DNA from: CAWFGW01 sp963849955
Lineage (GTDB): Bacteria > Bacteroidota > Bacteroidia > Cytophagales > JAAEPT01
Direction of reading: 5' to 3'
Assembly: GCA_963849955.1 (NCBI GenBank)
Contig: CAWKJU010000005.1
Location: 38,504 to 102,503, forward strand
Length of the DNA stretch: 64,000 nucleotides
Position 1 is the stretch's first letter. Every line of letters begins with the position of its first letter. This document shows positions 48,229 through 57,450 of the stretch, in pieces. The position numbers and the translations under genes were made by a program. Under the pieces are notes generated by a model, which was not told the origin of the DNA, did no database searches, and saw only the letters and a program-made list of their open reading frames with translations.

Positions 48229-49282
48229 TTATGATCGGGATAGTCCTTTTCTAATTCTGAAATTTATTAACAAACATGCTGTTAGCAATATTATTGCGCC
48301 CATTTGATGAGCCACACCCCAGAATACAGGGATATATCCTTTACAATTAACTACAGTTATAATTCCTAATGCAAACTGGGTTATGTAAATTACTAAAGCA
48401 GCATTGGTGTATTTATTTAATGTTGAGGAATAATAGTGTTTTTTATAGATTTTTTTATGTATTACAAATCCAATAAGGCTAAAACCAATTATTATTGGAA
48501 CAATGCGATGTATAAATTGAACAGTTGCTTTGTTTGAGAGCAAGTTATTGAATATACCATCTAAATCCCAGAGTTCACTTGGAATCCACTGTCCATTCAT
48601 AGTCGGATAAGTAGGGTAGTTTAGTCCCGCTTTCAATCCAGCCATTAATGCACCGTAAAAAATCTGAAAGAAAATAATGGCAATAATAATGTTGGATATT
48701 TTGAGTGCTGTTTTAGAATGTTGGTTAATTTGGAACTTATGAGTGAAACGAGTCATTCCAAAAGCTAAATAAAGACAGGTAGGAGTAGAGGATTAAAGCC
48801 ATGATTAAGTGGGTAGCTAATCGAAAATGACTAACAGATGGTTGATCCTGTAAACCGCTTTTTACCATAAACCAGCCAATAATACCCTGCAATGCACCTA
48901 GTGCAAATAAAAAAAATAATTTTTTGGACATCTCCGGCTTGAATTTTTTCTTGACTAAGAAATAGATGAATGGTATTAAAAAAGCCACACCAATAAGTCT
49001 CCCCCATAAACGGTGAAAATATTCCCAGAAAAAAATTTCCTTAAACTCTCCCATTGTCATTTCTCGGTTTACCAATTTGTATTGAGGGAAGTTTTTGTAC
49101 TTTTCAAAAGCTTCAGACCAGTCTTTTCCATTTAAAGGTGGTATCGTGCCCATTACTACATTCCACTCAGTGATAGAAAGCCCAGAACCTGTTAATCGCG
49201 TAATACCACCAATCATTACCATGATAAAAATCATTACACAACCGAGGTATAACCATTTTTGAATAAGCTCTTTACTACGCAT
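48229..49282 (-). CDS. ctaA: Heme A synthase (CtaA/COX15), frameshifted
   Basis: Eight TM helices in two pieces. N-terminal: MIGGITRLTGSGLSITEW, EYFHRLWGR, GALQGIIGWFMV, HFRLATHL. C-terminal: QFIHRIVPIIIGF and VAHQMGAIILL. The His residues that hold heme are all present. Break near 48750, an extra T (SFWNDSFHS against SFGMTRFTHKF). Joined about 350 residues. It converts heme O to heme A for cytochrome c oxidase in the inner membrane. Confidence 0.9.
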
Positions 49283-49346
49283 GTTAGAAATTTAATTGAT
49301 TTAATATTATAACCAATAAATAGAATTTGGGTTTAAAAATGATTTG

Positions 49347-50226
49347 TTATTGATAGTACTTATATAAATATTCACTTTGATATAAAGGTGTTTTATCTTC
49401 TCCTTCATAAATTTTTATAAAAGATACATTTGATTTTTCATCATAGTAATATTTCCACAACATGGTCAGATAGCCACTTTTGTTATATTTAGATATATTT
49501 TTTATTAAGTCATCGTCAATATAGTTATAAACCATTTTTTCAAGCATAACACCTTTTGCGTCATATTTCTCCTCTTGTATTAATTGGTTTTTGTCGTTGT
49601 ATTGATAGTTAAATTGGTAGCTTAATTGATCATTAGCATAGGTAGATTTAGCGATTAGGTTTTGAGTTGAATCATACTGATATGTAATTCGTATTTGTGG
49701 TTCGCCTACACAAAGTTCTTCTACAATGTTATTTCCTACAAATACTGATGAGCATTCAAAGTTGGTAGTAGTTTTGTTTAGTGTTTTTTTTCTATGAAGT
49801 TTGGTTTCTTAGGCTGTCGTAGCGATACGTTAGCTCAAATTCATCTTTTTGATCCATTCCTTTACAGCTCATTTTGAGACCGTTCTTGTAGGCACACTGT
49901 TGTCGTTTGATTGTGTTTCCTGAAGCATCTTTGGTGAGGTATTTTGAAATCGAATTATCTTGGTTGTATAAGTAGTTTGTATTGGAAACAATAGCACTTT
50001 GTGAGTCATAAATGATTTCTTGTGTCAACTGTCCTTTGGTGTTGTATTTACGATATTCTTTTTTACTACGAATAGGGTTCGCATTGCCAAATTCATCTAA
50101 GCTAGCACCCATAATAGTAATCGACTGCACTTTAGTTTTTTGAATTTGTTCTTGATTATTTTCTGTGGTCTGAGCAAACGTTGGAAAGATAAAAGTGAAC
50201 AGGAGAAGTGAATAAAGAAGTTTCAT
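49347..50226 (-). CDS. Secreted YD-repeat-like protein of unknown function, frameshifted
   Basis: Signal peptide (MKLLYSLLLFTFIFPTFAQ), then repeats of the form YN.....LI.E..YD..G (EYRKYNTKGQLTQEIIYDSQ, NYLYNQDNSISKYLTKDASG, NYQYNDKNQLIQEEKYDAKG, YNKSGYLTMLWKYYYDEKSN). The pattern resembles RHS/YD-type strands. One extra A near 49806 splits it; joined about 293 residues, ending at 49347. Probably a surface or periplasmic protein. Confidence 0.65.
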
Positions 50227-50283
50227 GGTTAAAGTCAGTAGTTTTAATGCAAGTATACCAAACCTTCATCAATTGGGCAATTA

Positions 50284-50313
50284 CAAAGGTAAAGCTTTAA
50301 CTTTTGTTGTAAA
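50284..50313 (-). promoter_or_regulatory. Possible promoter of the YD-repeat-like gene
   Basis: On the minus strand TACCTTTG (50291-50284) fits TAnnTTTG, with TTTT 19 bases upstream (one mismatch). It lies 57 bases before the ATG at 50226. Confidence 0.45.
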
Positions 50314-50427
50314 ACTTATGTAGCATTTACGCGTTAAACTCAATTGAGTAAGTAAATTAATTATTTGGATTTCTGTCAAATAGTAACTATCTTATTGAGA
50401 GTTGTTTAACCTTAAATATTTGTTCTT

Positions 50428-50700
50428 ATGAAGCTAACTATTGATTCTCTAAAAAATGTATTGTTCTCTAAAGAAGATGTTTTTAACACGAAAGAGGATG
50501 TAATAATTAGAAAATATAATTTGAACAAAGCATTAACATTGGGTAATTTATACAAACGTAAAGTTGTGATTAAGTTCAGAACGTTAGAAGGGTATATGAA
50601 AAGAATAGAAGCCAGTGTTTGGGCTTTGGGTGAAGAATACATCTCAATTAAAGGAGGGTTTAATATACCAATTAGGTCAATTGAGGAAGTTGAGTTTTAA
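50428..50700 (+). CDS. Conserved-looking 90-residue protein, unknown function
   Basis: 90 residues, intact. Basic N-terminal half (KYNLNKALTLGNLYKRKVVIKF), then beta strands (EGYMKRIEASVWALGEEYISIKGGFNIPIRSIEEVEF). The second half has the look of a small SH3/Sm-like barrel that could bind nucleic acid; this is only a pattern impression. Preceded by a 200-base spacer and followed by a terminator; acn follows on the same strand. Confidence 0.6.
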   Translation: MKLTIDSLKNVLFSKEDVFNTKEDVIIRKYNLNKALTLGNLYKRKVVIKFRTLEGYMKRIEASVWALGEEYISIKGGFNIPIRSIEEVEF

Positions 50701-50723
50701 ACGTGACTAACATTTACTTTTTT

Positions 50724-50758
50724 AAAAGTGTATTTGAATATTTCGTATACACTTTTTT
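50724..50758 (+). terminator. Terminator after the 90-residue gene
   Basis: A 10-bp stem (AAAAGTGTAT with ATACACTTTT), 13-base loop, then TT. Confidence 0.75.
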
Positions 50759-50887
50759 CTTTTTATACCAATTTGGAATGATTCTCTTCTAGTACGGTTT
50801 TTTCTATCAACTTTTAATTCTTAAATTCACCACTAAATAAGTAGTATTACTTAATTGAAGAGAATAACATAAACTTTACTATAGAAT

Positions 50888-53146
50888 ATGGCATTTGATA
50901 TTGAAATGATTAAAAAGGTCTATTCGCAATATCCAGAGCGAATTGAGGCGGCTAGAAAAGTGGTTGGAAAACCTTTAACCCTTTCTGAGAAAATTTTGTA
51001 TGCCCATCTTTGGGATGGTAGCACCAATCAAGCATTTGTACGAGGAAAAGACTACGTGGACTTTGCACCAGATAGAATCGCTTGTCAAGATGCTACTGCA
51101 CAAATGGCATTACTGCAATTTATGCAAGCAGGTAAAAAGCAAGTAGCAGTTCCAACAACGGTGCATTGTGATCACTTGATTCAAGCTCGAATTGGTGCAG
51201 AAAAAGATCTTCAAGAAGCTATAAATAAAAGTAGTGAAGTATTTAATTTTCTTGATTCAGTATCAAATAAATATGGTATTGGTTTTTGGAAACCAGGAGC
51301 AGGAATTATTCACCAAGTAGTACTTGAAAATTATGCATTCCCAGGTGGAATGATGATTGGTACGGATTCACACACTGTAAATGCAGGTGGCTTGGGTATG
51401 GTAGCTATTGGTGTTGGTGGTGCTGACGCTGTTGATGTAATGGCAGGAATGGCTTGGGAACTTAAATTCCCAAAACTTATCGGAGTAAAACTAACTGGTA
51501 AGTTAAGTGGCTGGACTTCTCCAAAAGACGTTATATTAAAAGTAGCGGGTATTTTAACTGTAAAAGGTGGTACTGGTGCTATTGTTGAATATTTTGGTGA
51601 AGGAGCTACATCCATGTCATGTACAGGTAAAGGAACCATTTGTAACATGGGTGCAGAAATCGGTGCAACCACGTCAACATTTGGTTATGATGATTCAATG
51701 GAGCGTTATTTACGTTCAACAGATCGTAGTGATGTTGCTGATGAGGCAAATAAAATACGTGAACACTTAACAGGTGATGCAGAAGTGTATGCTAACCCTG
51801 AAGAATATTTTGATCAGGTTATTGAAATTGACTTGAACACCTTGGCGCCACATTTAAATGGTCCATTTACTCCAGATAGAGCAACTCCAGTTTCTGAAAT
51901 GAAAGTAGAAGCAGAGAAAAATGGTTGGCCACTAGAATTAGAATGGGGACTTATTGGTTCGTGTACGAACTCATCGTATGAAGATTTAGCACGTGCAGCT
52001 TCGATTGCAAAACAGGCTACCGCTAAAGGCGTAGTAGCTAAATCCAGATTAGGTATTAACCCAGGTTCTGAGCAGGTACGTTTCACCGCTGAACGCGATG
52101 GTTTATTACAAACCTTTGAAGAGTTTAATGCTACATTATTCACAAATGCTTGTGGTCCATGTATTGGGCAGTGGGATAGGGAAGGAGCTGAAAAAGAAGA
52201 GAAAAACTCAATCGTTCACTCATTTAATAGAAACTTCGCAAAAAGAGCAGATGGAAACCCTAACACACATGCTTTTGTAGCTTCACCAGAATTGGTAGCC
52301 GCATTAGCAATTGCTGGTCGTCTAGATTTTAACCCATTAACGGATACGTTGACCAATGCTCAAGGCGAGGAAGTAAGATTAGAAGCACCAACTGGTGATG
52401 AATTACCTAAGGCAGGTTTTGATGTGGAAGATAATGGATACCAAGCTCCAGCAGAAAATGGTGCTACAGTAGAAGTGAAAGTCGACCCAACTTCTGATCG
52501 ATTGCAGCTTCTTGAACCATTTGATGCATGGGATGGTAAAGAAATAACAGGAATGAAGCTCTTGATTAAAGCACAAGGTAAGTGTACAACAGACCATATT
52601 TCTATGGCTGGACCTTGGTTAAAATACAGAGGACATTTAGATAATATTTCCAACAACTGTTTGATTGGTGCAGTAAATGCTTTTAACATTGAGACAAATA
52701 AAGTAAAAAACCAATTAGACGGTTCTTATGGTGAAGTGCCAGCAGTTCAGCGTGCTTACAAAGCAAAAGGAATTGCTTCAATCGTGGTTGGTGATGAAAA
52801 CTATGGTGAAGGATCTTCCAGAGAACATGCAGCGATGGAACCACGTCATTTAGGCGTTAAAATAGTGTTGGTAAAATCATTTGCTCGTATTCACGAAACC
52901 AACTTGAAAAAACAAGGAATGTTAGGATTGACCTTTGCGAACCCAGCTGACTACGATAAAATTCAAGAGGATGATACCATTGAGACAGTTGATTTAACTT
53001 CATTTGCTCCAGGCAAACCATTAACCTTGAAATTTACACATAAGGATGGATCTGCGGATACAGTAGTTTGTAATCATACATACAATGATGCACAAATTGG
53101 ATGGTTTAAAGCCGGATCAGCCTTAAACCTTATAAAAATGCAATAA
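50888..53146 (+). CDS. acn: Aconitate hydratase, mitochondrial type
   Basis: 752 residues, intact. The three [4Fe-4S] cysteines sit in GSCTNSSYEDL (about 359) and NACGPCIGQW (about 422-425). The swivel domain carries ITGMKLLIKAQGKCTTDHIS and GDENYGEGSSREHAAMEP. It interconverts citrate and isocitrate in the TCA cycle. Sequence order matches the mitochondrial-type enzyme rather than AcnB. Monocistronic, strong terminator. Confidence 0.95.
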   Translation: MAFDIEMIKKVYSQYPERIEAARKVVGKPLTLSEKILYAHLWDGSTNQAFVRGKDYVDFAPDRIACQDATAQMALLQFMQAGKKQVAVPTTVHCDHLIQARIGAEKDLQEAINKSSEVFNFLDSVSNKYGIGFWKPGAGIIHQVVLENYAFPGGMMIGTDSHTVNAGGLGMVAIGVGGADAVDVMAGMAWELKFPKLIGVKLTGKLSGWTSPKDVILKVAGILTVKGGTGAIVEYFGEGATSMSCTGKGTICNMGAEIGATTSTFGYDDSMERYLRSTDRSDVADEANKIREHLTGDAEVYANPEEYFDQVIEIDLNTLAPHLNGPFTPDRATPVSEMKVEAEKNGWPLELEWGLIGSCTNSSYEDLARAASIAKQATAKGVVAKSRLGINPGSEQVRFTAERDGLLQTFEEFNATLFTNACGPCIGQWDREGAEKEEKNSIVHSFNRNFAKRADGNPNTHAFVASPELVAALAIAGRLDFNPLTDTLTNAQGEEVRLEAPTGDELPKAGFDVEDNGYQAPAENGATVEVKVDPTSDRLQLLEPFDAWDGKEITGMKLLIKAQGKCTTDHISMAGPWLKYRGHLDNISNNCLIGAVNAFNIETNKVKNQLDGSYGEVPAVQRAYKAKGIASIVVGDENYGEGSSREHAAMEPRHLGVKIVLVKSFARIHETNLKKQGMLGLTFANPADYDKIQEDDTIETVDLTSFAPGKPLTLKFTHKDGSADTVVCNHTYNDAQIGWFKAGSALNLIKMQ

Positions 53147-53173
53147 AAACTAAACACTAGTTCTTATGTTTCT

Positions 53174-53206
53174 AAAAAAGGCTCTAAGTCACTTAGAGCC
53201 TTTTTT
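53174..53206 (+). terminator. Terminator after acn
   Basis: A 15-bp perfect stem (AAAAAAGGCTCTAAG with CTTAGAGCCTTTTTT) and 3-base loop. Confidence 0.92.
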
Positions 53207-53301
53207 ATTTTATAACGATAGATATGAAGTATGTGAATTCATTTTTGTTATTTTTAAAATACAATAACACAAAGCATTATTTACCGTACTTTATAAGTTG
53301 T

Positions 53302-53773
53302 ATGCGAAACACAATTACACGACTCTTTATTATATTCACTGCTGCTGCTTTTTTTCAATCCTGCAACACGGAAAAAGATACACCAATAGTTAAAGAAGTC
53401 GTTTTAAACGGTAAGGATAGTACTATTTGGGAATTGAATCGTTTAACAATTGATAATGGAATTAACCAAGTAATAAAAATGGAGCCATGCTTAAAGGACA
53501 ACAGACTGGTTTTTAGAAAAAATTTAACCTACAGAATCACGAGTGGGGAAACTAAATGTTATAATTCAGAACCGTTTATTATTGAAGAAGGCCTTTGGGA
53601 TGTAACGGAACATCAAGAAAGAATCTTATTTTTTTCCTACTGATGAAAACTTGTCATTTAATGGTCGCGTAGAGAATGCCGCAGAAACAAGAATCATCTA
53701 CGAGGTAATCGTAGATGATTCATTAACTTATCAATATACTTATTTGTTGGAAGGTGTTTTAAGCAGCTTTTAA
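53302..53773 (+). CDS. Small lipoprotein, frameshifted at C-terminus
   Basis: Start chosen at MRNTITRLFIIFTAAAFFQSC, a lipoprotein leader with FQSC lipobox; an ORF start at 53224 would give an unlikely long leader. Mature part has a beta-rich DUF4488-like or lipocalin-like look (WELNRLTIDNG, NRLVFRKNLTYRI, CYNSEPFIIEEGLWDV). An extra T in a T8 run near 53625 ends it early; the corrected frame adds PTDENLSFNGRVENAAET and YEVIVDDSLTYQYTYLLEGV to 53773. It overlaps the convergent clpX stop by 15 bases. About 156 residues. Confidence 0.65.
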
Positions 53774-54991
53774 TTTACTTAAACCCGATTGAGAGAATTG
53801 TTCAACCGCATATTGCTTTGTGAGAACAAATTCTTTAATATCTGTTTGGGATGGAAGTTCGAACATTGCTTCAGTAAGTAATGTTTCGCAGATTGAGCGT
53901 AAACCTCGTGCACCTAACTTATATTCAACTGCTTTTTCAACAATATATTCAATTGTTTCATCTTCAATTATAAGCTTAATGCCTTCCATTTCAAACAACT
54001 TAGTGTATTGTTTAATTAAGGCATTTTTAGGTTCTACTAAGATGTTTCTTAGCATAGAAGGCGTTAATGGATTTAAGAAAGATACAACCGGTAATCGTCC
54101 GATTAACTCGGGAATCAAACCGAAAGACTTTAAATCTTGTGCACTAATGTGTTTCAAAAGTTGCATATCCTCCACTTTGGTAGTTTCATCGCTTGACCTT
54201 GAGAAACCTAACGGCTGAGTGTTTAACCTTCTTGCTATTAGTTTAGCGATACCATCAAATGCACCACCACATACAAAAAGAATGTTCTCAGTCTTTACAC
54301 TAATCATTTTTTGATCAGGGTGTTTTCTTCCTCCTTGGGGTGGGACATTAACTGTAGTTCCCTCTAATAATTTTAATAAGGCTTGTTGTACACCTTCACC
54401 ACTCACATCTCTGGTAATTGATGGATTGTCTCCTTTTCGAGCAATTTTATCAATTTCATCGATATAAATAATCCCTTTTTCAGCTGCTTCAACATTGTAG
54501 TCAGCAGCTTGAAGTAAACGGGTTAAAATACTTTCAACATCTTCGCCTACATAACCTGCCTCTGTTAATACTGTAGCATCAGCGATGCAAAAGGGCACTT
54601 CAAGAATTTTAGCAAGAGTTTTTGCTAAAAACGTTTTTCCAGTACCCGTTTCGCCCACCATAATAATGTTTGATTTTTCAATCGAGATATCATCGTCTTG
54701 GTTGAGCTTACCTTGCACTAACCTTTTGTAGTGGTTGTATACAGCAACAGATAATACTTTTTTAGCTTCGTTCTGCCCAATAACATATTGATCCAAATGA
54801 CGCTTCATGTCAATTGGTTTAACAAGTTTAAAGTTGAAAGAAGGAGACTCATCTTTAAGTTTTTTCTCCTCATTTAGAATTTGAAATGACTGACTGATGC
54901 ATATATTACAGATATGTGCATGAATGCCAGAAATCATTAGATCTACTTCTTTTTTACTTCTTCCACAAAACGAGCAGGTGATTTGAGCCAT
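53759..54991 (-). CDS. clpX: ClpX, ATP-dependent unfoldase of ClpXP
   Basis: 410 residues. N-terminal C4 zinc finger (CSFCGRSKKEV, CNICI), Walker A GETGTGKTFLAK near 113-124, pore loop GYVGEDVE, Walker B IIYIDEIDKIA, and sensor ELIGRLPVVSFL. It forms a hexamer that unfolds substrates for ClpP. 15 bases after clpP on the same strand, order tig-clpP-clpX as usual. Confidence 0.96.
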   Translation of the reverse strand: MAQITCSFCGRSKKEVDLMISGIHAHICNICISQSFQILNEEKKLKDESPSFNFKLVKPIDMKRHLDQYVIGQNEAKKVLSVAVYNHYKRLVQGKLNQDDDISIEKSNIIMVGETGTGKTFLAKTLAKILEVPFCIADATVLTEAGYVGEDVESILTRLLQAADYNVEAAEKGIIYIDEIDKIARKGDNPSITRDVSGEGVQQALLKLLEGTTVNVPPQGGRKHPDQKMISVKTENILFVCGGAFDGIAKLIARRLNTQPLGFSRSSDETTKVEDMQLLKHISAQDLKSFGLIPELIGRLPVVSFLNPLTPSMLRNILVEPKNALIKQYTKLFEMEGIKLIIEDETIEYIVEKAVEYKLGARGLRSICETLLTEAMFELPSQTDIKEFVLTKQYAVEQFSQSGLSKLKAA

Positions 54992-55006
54992 AATAGATTA
55001 TGTGTA

Positions 55007-55675
55007 TTATTTTTTTCTTTCTAAAACTTCATCAATTAAGCCATATTCTTTGGCTTGTGCAGCTTTCATCCAGTAATCTCTATCAGAATCTTCTTCTATC
55101 TTTTCGACAGATTTACCTGAATGTTTTGCAAGGATATCATATAACTCACCTTTCAACAACATGATTTGTTTTGCTGTGATTTCAATATCGGAAGCTTGAC
55201 CTTGTGCTCCTCCTAAAGGTTGGTGAATCATTATTCGCGAGTGAGGCAATGCAGAACGTTTACCGTCAGCGCCACCAGCAAGAAGTACTGCACCCATTGA
55301 TGCTGCTAAGCCTGTACATACAGTAGCTACATCGGGGTTCACATATTGCATAGTGTCATATATACCTAAACCTGCATATACAGAGCCTCCAGGGCTATTA
55401 ACATACATAATGATATCCGACTTAGCATCAATAGATTCTAAGAATAACAATTGAGCCGTTACAATGTTGGCGATTTGGTCATCTATACCCATTCCTAGAA
55501 AGATGATCCGATCTTTCATTAAACGGGAAAATACATCCATAATAGCCACATTCATTTGTCGCTCTTCCACAATATTAGGCGTCATCATTTCTACTGAGCT
55601 AATATATTGGTCGGTTAAGGTGCTGCTTAACCCTTGGTGCTTAATAGCGAAATTTCTGAATTCTTTTTTATCCAT
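55007..55675 (-). CDS. clpP: ClpP serine protease subunit
   Basis: 222 residues. Catalytic Ser in GLAASMGAVLL (near 126), His in IMIHQPLGG (near 150), Asp in the SDRDYWM region; IYDTMQYVNPDVATVCTG is the S14 core. About 20 residues of N-terminal propeptide precede the core. Forms the ClpP chamber with ClpX encoded next to it. Confidence 0.95.
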   Translation of the reverse strand: MDKKEFRNFAIKHQGLSSTLTDQYISSVEMMTPNIVEERQMNVAIMDVFSRLMKDRIIFLGMGIDDQIANIVTAQLLFLESIDAKSDIIMYVNSPGGSVYAGLGIYDTMQYVNPDVATVCTGLAASMGAVLLAGGADGKRSALPHSRIMIHQPLGGAQGQASDIEITAKQIMLLKGELYDILAKHSGKSVEKIEEDSDRDYWMKAAQAKEYGLIDEVLERKK

Positions 55676-55697
55676 TCTGTTTAGTTTTTAGATATAA

Positions 55698-55721
55698 AAA
55701 AAGTCCATTTAAGGACTTTTT
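55698..55721 (-). terminator. Terminator of tig
   Basis: A 9-bp perfect stem (AAAAAGTCC with GGACTTTTT), 6-base loop between tig and clpP. Confidence 0.75.
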
Positions 55722-55760
55722 CAAGATAACACAATTATGGAAATTAAGGTTTAAAATTAA

Positions 55761-57107
55761 TTATTGCTTTTCAACAATTTTCTTAAACTCCTCTGATTTT
55801 ACTTTTTTATTGGTTAAAGATACTTTTTCCTCTAAGTTATTAAACACTTTTTGTGTTAATACTTGTTCAAATAGCTGCATGTAGTTTTCACCTTTATTTT
55901 CCTTTAAAAACTTATCTACAAAGCCATTAAAAGTTTCTTGCATTTCTGGACCTATTTCCATTCCGCCAAGATATTGCATTCTAAGTTGTTCAAATGCTGC
56001 TTTTCGTACCTCTTCATTCTCAACTTTTAGGTCAAACTCTTGAGCAATTTTATTTTTCAAAAGGGTCCACTTAAGTTGTTCTTCGTATTTACCGTAGTTT
56101 TCGTCTAAGTATGAAGGCTCTAATGATTCTTTGTTTGATTCTAATAACCAACGTTTGAAGAAATCTGCAGAAACTTCAATGTTTGCCTTGTTTACTAGCT
56201 CTTTTTGAATTTCTTGGTGAAGGACAGATTTGCTATCATTATTATAATTTTGAGCTAAAATCTCACGCACTTTTGTTTTGAACTCTTCTTCATTTGTAAC
56301 CGTGTCTTTGCCTAATATTTTATCAAAAAAGGCTTGATTCATTTCAGCAGGAGATGTTCTTGTGATTTTAGAGATCGTAAACTCATATTTTCCTTTTGCT
56401 TCTGCCGCAGTTTCTTTACTTACGCCTAGAACATGGCTAATATGGTCCGTAGTCTCAAATGCTTTCTCTACATCAAAAACAATCGTGTCTCCAATTTTTT
56501 TATCAGTAAAATTTTTCAGTTCTTTTTTTACAACTCTACTTAATGGTACACCCGTTTGAGAACCTTCACCTTCTTCACCTTCTTTTTTGATTGTTCCAGT
56601 TAAAAAATCATCTTCAGCCGTAGTGTCTGGGTAAGTAGGCTCGCCATTTTGTTGTAATAAATTATCGATAGTTTCCTGTAGTGTCGCGTCTTCGATTTCA
56701 ATTTCGTACTTGGTGAACTTGAGTTTGTCAGAAACTTCAGCCTTAAAATCAGGAACAATACCAATGTCATATTTAAAATCAAATTCTTTTTGTGACTTCC
56801 AATCCACAACTTTTTCAAATTCGCTAGCATTTGGAAGCGGCTCACCAATGATATCAATATTATTTTCCTTGATGTATTTATTTAGGGATTCGGATAATAT
56901 CTTATAAACCTCATCAGCTAATAGACTATCACCTACCATGCTTTTAACCACGTTCAATGGTACTTTACCTGGTCTAAATCCTTTGATTTGTGCTTGTTTT
57001 GCGTACTCTTTCAATCTATTGTTAAATTGTTCAGAGTAATCTGTTTCCTGTATTTTTACAAGGATTGAAGCTAAAGTCTCGCTTGATTTTTCTAGAGTAA
57101 CTTGCAC
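55761..57107 (-). CDS. tig: Trigger factor (ribosome-associated chaperone)
   Basis: 448 residues. Ribosome-binding signature GFRPGKVPLNVV near 41-52 (family GFRxGK), a poorly conserved PPIase-like middle, and a long C-terminal helical domain (EEFKTKVREILAQNYN, RMQYLGGMEIGPEMQETF). GTG start at 57105-57107. Binds nascent chains at the ribosome exit. Upstream of clpP-clpX. Confidence 0.93.
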   Translation of the reverse strand: MQVTLEKSSETLASILVKIQETDYSEQFNNRLKEYAKQAQIKGFRPGKVPLNVVKSMVGDSLLADEVYKILSESLNKYIKENNIDIIGEPLPNASEFEKVVDWKSQKEFDFKYDIGIVPDFKAEVSDKLKFTKYEIEIEDATLQETIDNLLQQNGEPTYPDTTAEDDFLTGTIKKEGEEGEGSQTGVPLSRVVKKELKNFTDKKIGDTIVFDVEKAFETTDHISHVLGVSKETAAEAKGKYEFTISKITRTSPAEMNQAFFDKILGKDTVTNEEEFKTKVREILAQNYNNDSKSVLHQEIQKELVNKANIEVSADFFKRWLLESNKESLEPSYLDENYGKYEEQLKWTLLKNKIAQEFDLKVENEEVRKAAFEQLRMQYLGGMEIGPEMQETFNGFVDKFLKENKGENYMQLFEQVLTQKVFNNLEEKVSLTNKKVKSEEFKKIVEKQ

Positions 57108-57135
57108 GATAGTATCTGTTTTAGTTTAAATAAAT

Positions 57136-57162
57136 AAACCCTCAAGGACTAGTTGAGGGTTT
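57136..57162 (-). terminator. Terminator of tRNA-Leu
   Basis: A 10-bp perfect stem (AAACCCTCAA with TTGAGGGTTT), 7-base loop, with a T-rich tail on the minus strand. Confidence 0.8.
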
Positions 57163-57171
57163 ACAATTAAG

Positions 57172-57253
57172 TGCGGATGGAGGGACTCGAACCCCCATGC
57201 CGTGAAGCACTAGATCCTAAGTCTAGCGTGTCTACCAATTTCACCACATCCGC
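57172..57253 (-). tRNA. tRNA-Leu (TAG)
   Basis: 82 nt with a long variable arm (class II). Reads GCGGATGTGGTGAAATTGG at the 5' end; anticodon loop CTTAGGA gives TAG; GTTCGAGTC T loop; acceptor GCGGATG/CATCCGC. CCA not encoded. Confidence 0.95.
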
Positions 57254-57314
57254 TTCTGGCTTGCGAAAAACTCTGAATTAACGTTGAAAACAGGGTGTTT
57301 TGCAAATGGTTGCG

Positions 57315-57344
57315 CAAAGTTAGAAAATAACAATTCAAAAGCAA
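57315..57344 (-). promoter_or_regulatory. Promoter of tRNA-Leu
   Basis: On the minus strand: TTG (57344-57342), 19 bases, then TAACTTTG (57322-57315), an exact TAnnTTTG. About 60 bases before the mature tRNA. Confidence 0.7.
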
Positions 57345-57450
57345 TATAGAATGTTCTATTTTTTTAGTTTCTTTTCAACGTTAATAAAATCTAAATAAAA
57401 CATAATCTTGACCTTCTTTTTTGTCGTACTACTTGTTAAATTTATACTAA

